NCBI RefSeq assembly: GCF_000258175.1
Contig: NZ_JH636049.1
Coordinates: 4,131,482 to 4,195,481 of the forward strand
Length of the DNA stretch: 64,000 nucleotides
DNA from: Saccharomonospora xinjiangensis XJ-54
Lineage (GTDB): Bacteria > Actinomycetota > Actinomycetes > Mycobacteriales > Pseudonocardiaceae
Direction of reading: 5' to 3'
The notes below the pieces were generated by a model that worked only from the letters and a program-made list of their open reading frames with translations, was not told the origin of the DNA and made no database searches. A program made the position numbers and the translations under genes. Shown piece after piece: positions 1 through 8,239 of the stretch (within the stretch, counting starts at the first letter, position 1; each line of letters begins with the position of its first letter).

Positions 1-217
1 ACGGTGTCGTTCATGCTCGCGCGACCCCCGCTTCTGGCGGTGAGTGGTTTGCGTTGATCGCCCAACGGTCGAGCGATTTCAGAAGTAACGCACTGTCATT
101 CCGTGCCCGGCAGCCTTCGTAATCTCGCGCACCCGTCCGCACCTGCTGCTTTGCTGCTTCGGCGAACGGTTCGCAGGTCAGGACGGATTGTTCGGATAAC
201 GATGATGCAAGCTGCCT

Positions 218-241
218 GGAAATGTAGCAGGCTACGTTTCC
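218..241. repeat. Near-perfect inverted repeat, possible operator
   Basis: Arms GGAAATGTAGC and GCTACGTTTCC flank a 2-base centre, with one T/G mismatch that would pair as U-G in RNA. The tiny centre favours a protein-binding site over a terminator. It lies about 260 bases upstream of the hydrolase start. Confidence 0.4.
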
Positions 242-421
242 TGGTTGGTTAATTGCGTTGTGGAACGGGAATGAATGGAGATTCACTCAAACGGGTGGCG
301 ACGCTTTCTGGAAATATACTCTCAGTTGCTTTTCGCGGTGACGTCCGTAGGCCTAACCACCATCGCCGTCGAGCCTCGAACCTCTGCCGGCCCGGCCTCC
401 CCGGCACGCTGTGTGCCTGGG

Positions 422-447
422 CCACCCCTCACTTTCGTCAGGGGTGG
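422..447. promoter_or_regulatory. Stem-loop in the leader of the hydrolase operon
   Basis: Arms CCACCCCT and AGGGGTGG are perfect complements around a 10-base loop, ending 54 bases before the ATG of the serine hydrolase. It could be an mRNA leader structure, an operator or the terminator of an upstream transcript. Confidence 0.45.
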
Positions 448-501
448 TTCCGGACGGTCGTCGGATCCGCCCACAAGTGTCCACTTTCTACCGTCATCGG
501 C

Positions 502-1935
502 ATGCAACGCACACTCGCCGTCCTGGCGGTCGCGGCACTGGCGGGCGGCCTTGCCACCACACCCGCCACACAAGCCGCGGTGGCTCGGCCGAGCGCCCGA
601 ACCATCGACACCTACCTCGCCGAGGCGTGGGAATCCACCGGTGTGCCTGGATTCTCCGCCGTCGTGACTCACCACGACCGCGTCGTTCACGCCGCCGGTT
701 ACGGCCACGACGCCGAAGGAAATCCCGTCACCGAGCACACACCCATGCGCGTCGCCTCGCTGAGCAAGTCCTTCACGGCCACGGCGGTCCTGACGCTCGT
801 GGACGACGGCCGCGTCAAGCTCGACGAACCGGTGGCGACCTACCTGCCGGAGTTCCGCATGGCCGACGACCGTGCGGGCCGCATCACCGTCCGCCAGTTG
901 CTGAACCAGACCTCGGGCCTCTCCGACACCGGGGTGGACATCACCTCCGCCGAGGAGGCCACCTCGCTGCGGGAGTACGTCGCGGCGCTGTCGGACGGCA
1001 CGCTCGCGGCCGATCCGGGAACCCGCTGGGAGTACTGCAACGTCAACTACGAACTTGCCGCCCGCGTCGTCGAGGTGGCCGGAAGGCAGCCGTTCGGCGA
1101 CTACCTGCGAGAGCATGTGTTCACACCGCTGGGGATGTCTCGCAGCGCGGTGGACGTCGCCGACGTCGTTCCGGCCGAAGGCCATATCTCGCTGTTCGGG
1201 CTGTGGTGGGCCCGGCAGGAACCGGAGCAGTTCCTCGACAACGGTGGAGCGGGCGGCGTCATCACCACGGCCGACGACCTGGGGCGGTGGCTGGTCTCGC
1301 AGAACGGCCACGGCACGTCGATCCTGGCACCGGGCAGCCTCGCGGAGTCGCACCGGCCGGTGACCGACGCCGCGTACGCGATGGGTTGGGGCACGCAGCG
1401 GATCGGTGATGACGATCTTCTCGTGCACAGCGGGAACCTTTTCACCTACACGGCCGTGCAGGCCGTCGATCCCGAGACGGGACGGGGTTTCGCGGTGCTC
1501 GTCAACGGCGCAGGGCTCTACGACGACGCCTACGAGGTGCTGGCCGGTCTGGTGGAGCTGAGCAGAGGAGGGAACCCGGAGATTCCCGGAGGGGACAGGC
1601 AGGTGGTGGAGCTGGTGCTCGGGCTGCTCGCGCTCGCGGCCGTGGTGCTGGGCGTGCTGGGCGTGCTTCGCGCACGGAGGTGGGCGGCGGCCCGCGCGGC
1701 GGGGAACCGGTGGTGGCTCGGCGCCCGACTGGTGGGCGTGTCCGTGCCGCTCGTGATGTTCGCCGCGTATCCGGACCTGGCGTCGGTGCTGATGAACGGC
1801 AGGACCGTGACCTGGGAACAGCTCATGTACTTCGCTTTGCCGCTCACGGTGCTGCTCGCGCTGAGCGGGGCGGCCTCGGCGGCCACGCTGGTGGCGCGGG
1901 CGGCCGCGTTGCGCTCGGTAGGGTCGGTGCGGTGA
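502..1935 (+). CDS. Membrane-anchored serine hydrolase (beta-lactamase/class C family)
   Basis: Predicted 477-aa exported serine hydrolase of the penicillin-binding-protein-like/class C beta-lactamase fold. Residues 1-28 form a signal peptide. The catalytic SxxK is seen as SLSK, the second motif as YCN in EYCNVNYELA, and the third as HSG in LVHSGNL, which together support an active Ser esterase or peptidase. The C-terminal 130 residues hold about three hydrophobic helices, so the catalytic domain should face outward. The start at 502 was chosen because the signal peptide begins there; no strong ribosome site is visible. The TGA stop overlaps the GTG of the histidine kinase, indicating a shared transcript. 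The substrate is unknown; cell-wall peptides or D-amino-acid compounds are possible. Confidence 0.85.
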   Translation: MQRTLAVLAVAALAGGLATTPATQAAVARPSARTIDTYLAEAWESTGVPGFSAVVTHHDRVVHAAGYGHDAEGNPVTEHTPMRVASLSKSFTATAVLTLVDDGRVKLDEPVATYLPEFRMADDRAGRITVRQLLNQTSGLSDTGVDITSAEEATSLREYVAALSDGTLAADPGTRWEYCNVNYELAARVVEVAGRQPFGDYLREHVFTPLGMSRSAVDVADVVPAEGHISLFGLWWARQEPEQFLDNGGAGGVITTADDLGRWLVSQNGHGTSILAPGSLAESHRPVTDAAYAMGWGTQRIGDDDLLVHSGNLFTYTAVQAVDPETGRGFAVLVNGAGLYDDAYEVLAGLVELSRGGNPEIPGGDRQVVELVLGLLALAAVVLGVLGVLRARRWAAARAAGNRWWLGARLVGVSVPLVMFAAYPDLASVLMNGRTVTWEQLMYFALPLTVLLALSGAASAATLVARAAALRSVGSVR

Positions 1936-2903
1936 GAAACGGGGCGCTCCTGGCCATCCTGCTCGCGGTGTGCGCGGGCAACGCCGTGGACCTCGACACC
2001 ATCGAGGTGTGGCGGCAGCTCGCCTTCGTGGTCGTGGCCGTCGCCGCGTACCTGCACGGACGCCACCTCCCGGCGCGGAGGGCATGGCAGTTGTTCCTCG
2101 CCGCCGCCGTGGTCTGCGCCGGTTTCGCCGTGGCGGAGTTCTGGGTCGGAGTAGGCATGGTCGCCGCGCTGGCGCTGTTCACGGGGCTGCCATGGCTGGC
2201 GGGACGGTTCCGCCGCCAGCAGGCCGAGCTGGTCGCCGCGGGCCAGGATCGGGTGGCGCGCCTGCAAAGGGAGCGGGAACTCGTCGAGGAGCACGCGGCG
2301 CTGCGGGAACGAGCCAGGATCGCCTCGGAACTGCACGACGCCCTCGGGCACGAACTGGCCCTGCTGTCACTCAGGGCAGGTGCGCTGGAACTGCTGCCGG
2401 ACCTCCCGCAGCGACACAGGGAGGCCGTCACGGAGGTGCGTGCGGGAGCGGTGGCCGCCACCGACCGGCTCCGCGAGGTCGTCGGAGTGCTGCGGGAACG
2501 GGCTGCCCCCGGACCGCCGGTGGCCGAGACGGTCGCCGACCTCGTCGAGCGCGCGCGAGCGGCAGGCATGACCGTCACCGCCGAGTTTCCACCCGGCCAT
2601 CTGGACGGGGACGTGTACCGCGTCGTCAGGGAGGCGCTCACCAACGCGGCCCGGCACGCACCCCGTGCCCCGGTGTCACTGCGAGTGCGGTCGGAGAGAG
2701 GCGGACTGGAGGTGTCGGTGTCCAACCCCCTGCCCGATCCACTGGACGGCGGTGCGCCTCGACGCGGCACCGGTAGCGGACTCGCCGGGCTGCGCGAGCG
2801 CCTGCGGGATGCCGGTGCGACGCTGGCTGTCCACGACGACGGCGGGCGGTTCACCGTGACGGCGCGCTGGCCCGCGACGCCGGCGCCGGGAGAAGGTCGA
2901 TGA
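1932..2903 (+). CDS. NarL-family sensor histidine kinase
   Basis: A 323-aa HisKA_3-type kinase. Residues 1-95 contain about four hydrophobic segments with almost no extracellular loop, so it probably senses within the membrane or through a partner. A coiled-coil linker leads to the phospho-acceptor His near residue 135 in ASELHDALGHE. The ATPase domain shows EALTNAARHA (N box) and GTGSGLAGLRERL (G box), so it should be active. The GTG start overlaps the hydrolase stop, and its end overlaps the response regulator start by four bases. The hydrolase may be target or accessory of this system. Confidence 0.88.
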   Translation: MRNGALLAILLAVCAGNAVDLDTIEVWRQLAFVVVAVAAYLHGRHLPARRAWQLFLAAAVVCAGFAVAEFWVGVGMVAALALFTGLPWLAGRFRRQQAELVAAGQDRVARLQRERELVEEHAALRERARIASELHDALGHELALLSLRAGALELLPDLPQRHREAVTEVRAGAVAATDRLREVVGVLRERAAPGPPVAETVADLVERARAAGMTVTAEFPPGHLDGDVYRVVREALTNAARHAPRAPVSLRVRSERGGLEVSVSNPLPDPLDGGAPRRGTGSGLAGLRERLRDAGATLAVHDDGGRFTVTARWPATPAPGEGR

Positions 2904-3559
2904 TCCGGGTCGTGCTCGCCGACGACGAGGCGATGATCCGCGCGGGTGTGCGCGCCGTACTGGCGTCGGACCCGGCGATCGAGGTGGTCGCCGAGGCAGG
3001 CGACGGCAGGACCGCCATCGACGCGGCGCGCAAGCACCAGCCGGACGTCGTGGTGCTGGACATCAGGATGCCCGGACTCGACGGCCTTTCCTCGGCAGCG
3101 GAGTTGCGGCAGGTGCTGCCCGGCGTCGCTGTGGTGGTGCTGACGACGTTCGACGAGGACGCCTACGTGGCGCAGGCACTCGAGTGCGGGGTGAGCGGTT
3201 TCCTGCTGAAGGCGTCCGACCCGAGGGAGTTGCTCATCGCCCTGCACGCGGTGGCCGAGGGCGCCGCCTACCTTTCACCGAGGATCGCCCGCAGGCTCAT
3301 CACGCGCGTGCGCGGCGAAGGACTGTCGCGGTCGGCCTCGGCGCGCACCCGTGTCGGGGAGCTGACGCCACGCGAGCGGGACGTGCTCGCCGCGCTGGGC
3401 TCTGGACTGTCCAATGCGGACATCGGCCGTGCGCTGTTCCTCTCGGAGGGCACGGTCAAGGCGCACGTCAGCGCCATCCTGCGGCGGCTGGGACTGGCCA
3501 ACCGGGTCAAGGCCGCGATTCTCGCCCACGAGGCGGGGCTCGTCGCCGACGACCACTGA
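2900..3559 (+). CDS. NarL/FixJ-family response regulator
   Basis: A 219-aa regulator with an N-terminal receiver (acidic pair DD at 8-9, phospho-Asp 54 in VVLDIRMPG, Lys in FLLKASDP) and a C-terminal LuxR-type HTH around residues 150-215 (ELTPRERDVLAALGSG, then SEGTVKAHVSAILRRLG). It is the partner of the adjoining kinase, sharing an ATGA overlap. The target operator is not identifiable from this sequence. Confidence 0.92.
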   Translation: MIRVVLADDEAMIRAGVRAVLASDPAIEVVAEAGDGRTAIDAARKHQPDVVVLDIRMPGLDGLSSAAELRQVLPGVAVVVLTTFDEDAYVAQALECGVSGFLLKASDPRELLIALHAVAEGAAYLSPRIARRLITRVRGEGLSRSASARTRVGELTPRERDVLAALGSGLSNADIGRALFLSEGTVKAHVSAILRRLGLANRVKAAILAHEAGLVADDH

Positions 3560-3593
3560 CCGTCGTTCCCCGCGCACCGAGCCCCTGCCGGAT

Positions 3594-4184
3594 TCAGCGC
3601 CCGCCGACCTCGCGGGCCACGCGCTCCAGCTTGTCGTGGTAATCCTGCCACCAGCCCGCGTCACCGCCGGGGAGGTTGCGTTGCCGCTCCCGCAACCCCA
3701 CCGTGCCGTCGATGAGCTCCCGCACGATGTCGGCGTGCCCGGCGTGCCGCTGAGTTTCGGCGATCATGTGGACGAGCACGGCGTGCAGCGTGGTGTTGGC
3801 GCGCTCGGCGGGCCAGTGGGGCACGACTCCCGGCGCGTCGAGGGCGAGACTGTCGATGGTGCGATCCGAATGGGCACACACGCGGCGGTAGAGGCCGAGG
3901 ATGTCCTCACGGGACTCCTCCGGCGTCGCCCACATGTCCGCGTTGTCCTCCGAGTCGTCGGACAGCCAGGGCAGCTCCTCGGCGAAGGGTCTGCCGAAGG
4001 TTGCTCCGAAGTAGTCGATTTCGCACCCCGAGAGGTGTTTGAGCAGGCCGAGCAGGTTCGTGCCGGTGGGGGTGAGCGGGCGCCGCACGTCGTACTCGGA
4101 CAGCCCCTCCAGCTTCCAGACCAGCGCATCGCGCGCGGTGGTGAGGTAGTGGTGGAGGACGGACTTGGGTTCGTCAGGATTCAT
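3594..4184 (-). CDS. DinB-like/DUF664 protein
   Basis: A 196-aa protein of the DinB four-helix-bundle superfamily (DUF664 type). The pattern of an N-terminal HHYLTTARDAL, a central LLKHLSGCEIDYF with the first metal His, and VHMIAETQRHAGHADIVREL with later His residues matches the metal-site spacing of this family. Some family members act as thiol-dependent transferases; no specific substrate can be assigned. It is convergent with the response regulator across a 34-base gap that has no clear terminator. Confidence 0.8.
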   Translation of the reverse strand: MNPDEPKSVLHHYLTTARDALVWKLEGLSEYDVRRPLTPTGTNLLGLLKHLSGCEIDYFGATFGRPFAEELPWLSDDSEDNADMWATPEESREDILGLYRRVCAHSDRTIDSLALDAPGVVPHWPAERANTTLHAVLVHMIAETQRHAGHADIVRELIDGTVGLRERQRNLPGGDAGWWQDYHDKLERVAREVGGR

Positions 4185-4244
4185 CGTGCCATCCTGCCAT
4201 CGGCCTCTGACCGAAACGGCCGGTTCTATGATGAGGTGTCCGCC

Positions 4245-4775
4245 ATGACTTCCATCGTGGTCGCCGTCATCGCCGCTGTCGCGTCCATCACCGCCGCTGT
4301 CGTCGCGGGTGTCTTCGCCATGGCCTCACGCCGCCACGAACTCAGGGTGCAACGTGCCGATGCGGCACGGGAGCGGAACATCGAGGACAAACGCGCGATG
4401 TACGGGCCGGTGGTTGATCTGCTGGACCGGATGTTCACCACTGACGACCTGCCGACGGCGGAGGAGCAGGAACACAAGCGCCGGTTCGACCGCTGGGTCA
4501 ACGTGTACGGGTCGGACGGTGTCGTCGCCGCCTACGGCAGGCTCATGCAGGCGCTCCCGCACAACCCGCCTGCCGATCTCCAGTTCCGCCTCTACGGCGA
4601 CTTCCTGCTGGAGGTCCGCAAGGACCTCGGTGATCCCGCCAGCCGGATCGGAGTCCTGCACATCCTCGGTCCCCGGCTCAACGGGGTCGGCGACCCTCGG
4701 ACGCTGACCGATCCCGACCTCGACGCCGTGTGCGGGCGGCTCGGGTGGACACCTCCGTGGGCCCTTCCGAAGTGA
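4245..4775 (+). CDS. Membrane-anchored hypothetical protein
   Basis: A 176-aa protein. Residues 1-27 form one strongly hydrophobic Ala/Val-rich helix followed by a basic stretch (ASRRHELRVQR), giving a likely N-terminal anchor with a cytoplasmic helical domain. No family motif is recognised. The start at 4245 is the only one that keeps the hydrophobic helix at the N-terminus; its ribosome site is weak. Its last 98 bases overlap the end of the TetR gene on the opposite strand. Confidence 0.65.
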   Translation: MTSIVVAVIAAVASITAAVVAGVFAMASRRHELRVQRADAARERNIEDKRAMYGPVVDLLDRMFTTDDLPTAEEQEHKRRFDRWVNVYGSDGVVAAYGRLMQALPHNPPADLQFRLYGDFLLEVRKDLGDPASRIGVLHILGPRLNGVGDPRTLTDPDLDAVCGRLGWTPPWALPK

Positions 4776-5400
4776 GTGCCGTTCCCGCGCGTGCGGCGTC
4801 GATGGCGGCACCGCAGGTCGCCTCCAGTTCGGTGACGACCGCGTCGAGCGGCGCGGCACTGCGTTGGGCCCTCGCGAGCACGAGGGCGCCTTCCAGTGCG
4901 CTCACCACGAGGGTTCCGAGTGTGGTCGCCCGCTCCGATGGCACACCTTCCCGGCGCAGTGACCCGGCGACGGCGGCCTCCCAGTCCCGCAACGCGGTCC
5001 CCGCGGCGTCCCTGGCGCCGGGCACCGGCCCGAGCGCGGACGCGGCCACGGGGCAGCCTGCTGCGTAGTCGCTGCGGGCGAGTCCCTCGCGCCACAGCCG
5101 CGCCACCGCGCGCAGTGCCGAAACCGTGCCCTGTTCGCGCAACAGCCGCGTGATCGCGCCGGTCAGTTCTCCGGACGCCTCGCGGGTGGCCTCCTCGACG
5201 AGCTGCGCCTTGCCTCCGGGGAAGTGGTGATACACCGAACCCCGTGGTGCGCCGCTGTGGGCGAGGACGTCGGCGAACGACGTTCCGGCGACCCCGCGTT
5301 CGCGCAGCAGCGCAACGGCGCTGGCCGTCATCGCCGACCTCGGCCCCGCGATCCGGCCGTGTTCACCGGTACCGCCGGACCGGCGAGTCCGCTGTGTCAT
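4678..5400 (-). CDS. TetR-family transcriptional regulator
   Basis: A 240-aa TetR-type repressor. The HTH covers roughly residues 25-70, with the family signature GTSFADVLAHSGAPRGSVYHHF and a following GGKAQLVEEA. The C-terminal ligand domain resembles the AcrR/YxaF type, and the last 35 residues are an Arg-rich tail. It is divergent from a thioesterase-like gene, with a 14-bp palindrome in the 92-base gap, so autoregulation and control of that neighbour are expected. The 3' end overlaps a convergent gene. Confidence 0.88.
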   Translation of the reverse strand: MTQRTRRSGGTGEHGRIAGPRSAMTASAVALLRERGVAGTSFADVLAHSGAPRGSVYHHFPGGKAQLVEEATREASGELTGAITRLLREQGTVSALRAVARLWREGLARSDYAAGCPVAASALGPVPGARDAAGTALRDWEAAVAGSLRREGVPSERATTLGTLVVSALEGALVLARAQRSAAPLDAVVTELEATCGAAIDAARAGTALTSEGPTEVSTRAARTRRRGRDRSASEGRRPR

Positions 5401-5446
5401 GCGTTACCTCCGGAAACGTCACGGCGGGACGCCGGGCATCGACTAT

Positions 5447-5460
5447 GTATGTTGTCATAC
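5447..5460. promoter_or_regulatory. Candidate TetR operator
   Basis: GTATG-TTGT-CATAC is a perfect inverted repeat in the 92-base divergent gap between the TetR gene and the thioesterase-like gene. It sits in the only AT-rich part of the gap, where a -10 box would be expected, so repressor binding would block transcription. Confidence 0.5.
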
Positions 5461-5492
5461 TGAATTGCCGCGCCGCCACAGCAGGAGTTCCC

Positions 5493-6320
5493 ATGACCGA
5501 AGCAGTCGTCGCGAAAGACGGCCACCCGTTCGACGAGGCCGTCGCGCTCGACCCTGTGGCCGAGGGCGTTCACACCGGACACACCCACCCCGCGTACACC
5601 AACATGGTTGGCCCCTTCGGCGGTGTGACCGCGGCCGTTCTGATGCGGGCGGTACTCGCCGACCCCCGGCTGCTCGGAGAGGTGCTCTCGCTCACCGTCA
5701 ACTACGCCGCCGCCGTGGCAGAAGGACCGTTCGAGGTGACGGCGACGCCCGTGCGTACGAACAGGTCCACCCAGCACTGGACGGTCGCGCTCACGCAGGG
5801 TGGGGCACCGGTCACGACGGCGACCGTCGTGACCGGTCTCCGCAGGCCGACGTGGTCCGACTCGGAGGCCCCCATGCCCGCCGTGCCCCGCGCCGACGAC
5901 GTTCCGGTGCGGCCGATGCCGGATTTCGTCGCCTGGGCACGCAACTACGAGATGCGTTACCTGGAGGGCCCGCTGCCCGACGCGGACACCGGAGCGCACG
6001 CCGACTCGACCACCACGCTGTGGGTGAGGGAACAGCCGTCGCGGACACTCGACGTTCCCGCACTCGCGGCGTTGTGCGACGTCTTCTACCCGCGAATCCT
6101 CCGTCGCAAAGGGACGTTCGTTCCCGCGGGCACGGTGTCGCTCACGACCTACTTCCACGCCCCTGCCGAGACAGTGCGGGCGCAGGGAAACCGCCCACTG
6201 CTCGGCACCGCGAAGGCGGGTGTGTTCGGCGGCGGGTACTTCGACCAGTCGGCACGGCTGTGGAGCGCCGACGGCGACCTGCTGGCCAGCAGCCACCAGC
6301 TGGTGTACTTCAAGGAGTGA
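5493..6320 (+). CDS. Acyl-CoA thioesterase-like hotdog protein
   Basis: A 275-aa protein of the TesB-like double-hotdog thioesterase group. The N-terminal half has the family-typical MVGPFGGVTAAVLMRAV, followed by LTVNYAAAVAEGPFEV. The second half ends with GVFGGGYFDQSARLWSADGDLLASS, the usual closing strand motif of this family. The ATG at 5493 has AGGAG six bases upstream, while longer upstream frames lack this. Divergence from a TetR gene suggests ligand-responsive acyl-CoA metabolism. The acyl specificity cannot be read from the sequence. Confidence 0.8.
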   Translation: MTEAVVAKDGHPFDEAVALDPVAEGVHTGHTHPAYTNMVGPFGGVTAAVLMRAVLADPRLLGEVLSLTVNYAAAVAEGPFEVTATPVRTNRSTQHWTVALTQGGAPVTTATVVTGLRRPTWSDSEAPMPAVPRADDVPVRPMPDFVAWARNYEMRYLEGPLPDADTGAHADSTTTLWVREQPSRTLDVPALAALCDVFYPRILRRKGTFVPAGTVSLTTYFHAPAETVRAQGNRPLLGTAKAGVFGGGYFDQSARLWSADGDLLASSHQLVYFKE

Positions 6321-6549
6321 GCCGCCGCGGCGTGATGCGGACGAAGGGGATGCGACGGCCCACCTCGCGGAAGCCTTCGTCGCTGCCGTCAACGGGAAAG
6401 CCCATGAGGCGCTTGCACAACTGCCTGGCCGTCCGATGGTGCCGCCCGCCGAACAGCCACCCCAGCCGAAGCCGGTAGAGGGCGATCGGCAGCCGGAACA
6501 GCATCCGGGTCAGGCCGGTGGGCCTGCGGCGTTGGTCGCGTGCGGTCAT
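6310..6549 (-). CDS. Small protein, possible remnant of a deazaflavin nitroreductase
   Basis: A 79-aa basic protein that begins inside the stop codon of the upstream membrane-protein gene (ATGA overlap), so it is probably translated by coupling. Its RLPIALYRLRLGWLFG segment resembles the N-terminal helix of Ddn-type (DUF385) F420-dependent nitroreductases, but the sequence then departs from that family and stops. It may be a truncated gene or a genuine small protein. The end overlaps the thioesterase gene by 11 bases. Confidence 0.45.
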   Translation of the reverse strand: MTARDQRRRPTGLTRMLFRLPIALYRLRLGWLFGGRHHRTARQLCKRLMGFPVDGSDEGFREVGRRIPFVRITPRRLTP

Positions 6550-7211
6550 CGCTGCTCCCGGTGGGATCGGTGGTGAGGCCGGACGCGAGTGAGCGGGGCC
6601 TCCGGCACGAGGTGGCAGACGAGCAGTTTGAGGAAGAACAGCACCGGTATCCACACCAGCGCCCCGGGAAGCGGTAGCCAGGTCAGGTTCACCAGGACCG
6701 CCGCGAGGTAGAGCGCCATCGCGGAGGGCCGCGCGAGGTCCACCGGCAGTGCCTCGATCGCGACGGCCGAGCCGAGCAGGAGACCGGCATTGACCAGCAC
6801 CCAGTGCCATCCGCCCGCGTCCAGCACCACGGCGACGGCGACGAGGTGGAGGCCGTGTGTGGCGGCGAAGCCGATGCGATGGAGCGCGGTGGCGCCGTCG
6901 CGGTGATACCAGCGTTTGGCCGAGTTGGTCGCGTTGGTGAGAACCCCTCCGACGAGGTCAACGATCAGAACGCCCAGCACCACGACGCCGAGTGGGGACA
7001 GTGTGGACCAGCCTCCGGCCAGGCTGACGTGGGTCGTCAGCAGTGCTGAGCCAAGGAGCGTGCCCGTGACCTGAATCGCGATCTCCGCGCGGGTGGTTCC
7101 CGGCCCGAAGAACCGCTGCGCGGCCCCGCGAAGCCCTGGTGACGTGCCGGGAACGGCCCGGTCGATACGGATACCTGCGCGTGCCCGGTCCGATGCGCCC
7201 GATGCGGTCAT
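6546..7211 (-). CDS. Multi-pass membrane protein
   Basis: A 221-aa protein with about five or six hydrophobic helices between residues 45 and 200 and short basic tails at both ends. No enzymatic motif is recognised. It shares ATGA overlaps with the TetR gene upstream and with the small basic protein downstream, so the three genes form one operon. The TetR repressor probably controls it. Transport or lipid modification are possible roles, but nothing in the sequence decides. Confidence 0.65.
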   Translation of the reverse strand: MTASGASDRARAGIRIDRAVPGTSPGLRGAAQRFFGPGTTRAEIAIQVTGTLLGSALLTTHVSLAGGWSTLSPLGVVVLGVLIVDLVGGVLTNATNSAKRWYHRDGATALHRIGFAATHGLHLVAVAVVLDAGGWHWVLVNAGLLLGSAVAIEALPVDLARPSAMALYLAAVLVNLTWLPLPGALVWIPVLFFLKLLVCHLVPEAPLTRVRPHHRSHREQR

Positions 7212-7819
7212 GAGCGCTCCTCGGGGCCGGGTGCGAGCAGTCCGCGCAGTGCGGCGAGTTCACCACGCACCAGCGCGGCGGCAGCATCGTTGTCGAGGTC
7301 GCCTCGATGACGCAGTGTCCAGTCGTCGAAGACCGCCAGAACGGCGACGGTGGCCTCTCTCAACAGGCTCAGTGGCAGATCGTCGCGGACGGCCCCTGCC
7401 GCGACGCCTTCGGCGAGTACGCGATCGAGCCACGCTCGCGTGGCGGCCAGTGCCGCTCCTGCGGCCGATCCGGGGGACATGGGCGCGCGGGGAAGGTGGA
7501 AAAGGCGGCCGAGGTCGGCGAAGAGCGGCCGTTCGCGGGCCAGCGTGGTCAACCGGCCGAAAATGTCGGCGGTGTTCGTCCAGAAATCGGCCGCGAATTG
7601 TTCCGGTTCCGGAATGGCGAGCACGTCCAGCAGCTCACCGGTCAGTTCTTTCACCACGAGGTCGAAGAGGCTCTCCTTGGACTCGACGTAGTAGTAGAAG
7701 GAACTCTTGCTCATGCGGCACTCGCGGATGATCCGGTTGAGCGAGGCTCGCTCGTATCCGGAGGTGGCGAATTCGCGGGCCGCCGTCTCCAGGAGAAGAC
7801 GGCGCTTTTCCGGATTCAT
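7208..7819 (-). CDS. TetR-family transcriptional regulator
   Basis: A 203-aa TetR regulator with the HTH near residues 8-50 (FATSGYERASLNRIIRECRMSKSSFYYYVESKESLF). The open frame continues far upstream, but the HTH begins five residues after the ATG at 7819, which fits the family length. A 22-bp palindrome lies 41-62 bases upstream. It heads an operon with a membrane protein and a small protein. Confidence 0.9.
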   Translation of the reverse strand: MNPEKRRLLLETAAREFATSGYERASLNRIIRECRMSKSSFYYYVESKESLFDLVVKELTGELLDVLAIPEPEQFAADFWTNTADIFGRLTTLARERPLFADLGRLFHLPRAPMSPGSAAGAALAATRAWLDRVLAEGVAAGAVRDDLPLSLLREATVAVLAVFDDWTLRHRGDLDNDAAAALVRGELAALRGLLAPGPEERS

Positions 7820-8239
7820 ATGGCGATCGGCCCTGTTGCCCACCACGTCACCGTAGCAAGTGTGGACCGGGCGGTCCACACGGCGCGGTCTCCGGCGCGA
7901 ATCCGTGTCCCGCCTGGTGATGCCGCTTTCCGTCGTGACGGCGGGGGACAGGGGACGCGGTGCGCCGTGCGTGGCCGGGTGAGTCCGGCCCGAGACCGGT
8001 GCCTGATCCGTGGTCGCCGCCGTGATCGAGATGCCTGCGGACACGGTCGTGATGTCGCCGCCCTGGCCGGTCGCAGGAGCCGGAACACCGGGAGGAAACT
8101 CGCCGGGCCACCCGGTGCCACCTCTGTCGTGCGACCGCCTCACCTGGCATGATCTGTGCGCTGGCTCACGAAGGGGAACCGGCGTGGTGTGCCGGGCGTC
8201 AACACGGGCGCGACGGGATCGAACGGGGGGGTGCGGATC
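7820..8239. other. Divergent intergenic region
   Basis: This 420-base gap separates the TetR operon from the ESX-type toxin operon. It holds the TetR palindrome close to the TetR start. The remaining 350 bases show no credible gene and no obvious promoter box, and presumably contain the promoter of the toxin operon. Confidence 0.55.
7860..7881. promoter_or_regulatory. TetR operator palindrome
   Basis: Two perfect 10-base arms, GTGTGGACCG and CGGTCCACAC, surround a GG centre. Core arms reading ACCG-NN-CGGT are typical of TetR-family operators. The site is 41 bases from the TetR start codon, which supports autorepression of the three-gene operon. Confidence 0.7.

Larger units (their letters stand above)
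1..501. other. Upstream non-coding stretch
   Basis: No open frame here has a convincing start, ribosome site and codon bias, although frames extending the downstream hydrolase upstream exist. The stretch is less GC-rich than its surroundings and contains two inverted repeats listed separately. It probably holds the promoter of the serine hydrolase operon. Confidence 0.6.

Noticed and set aside
322..2085. A 587-codon minus-strand frame opposite the serine hydrolase
   Set aside because: Antisense to a well-supported gene; composition is the usual Arg/His/Pro-rich product of antisense GC-rich DNA.
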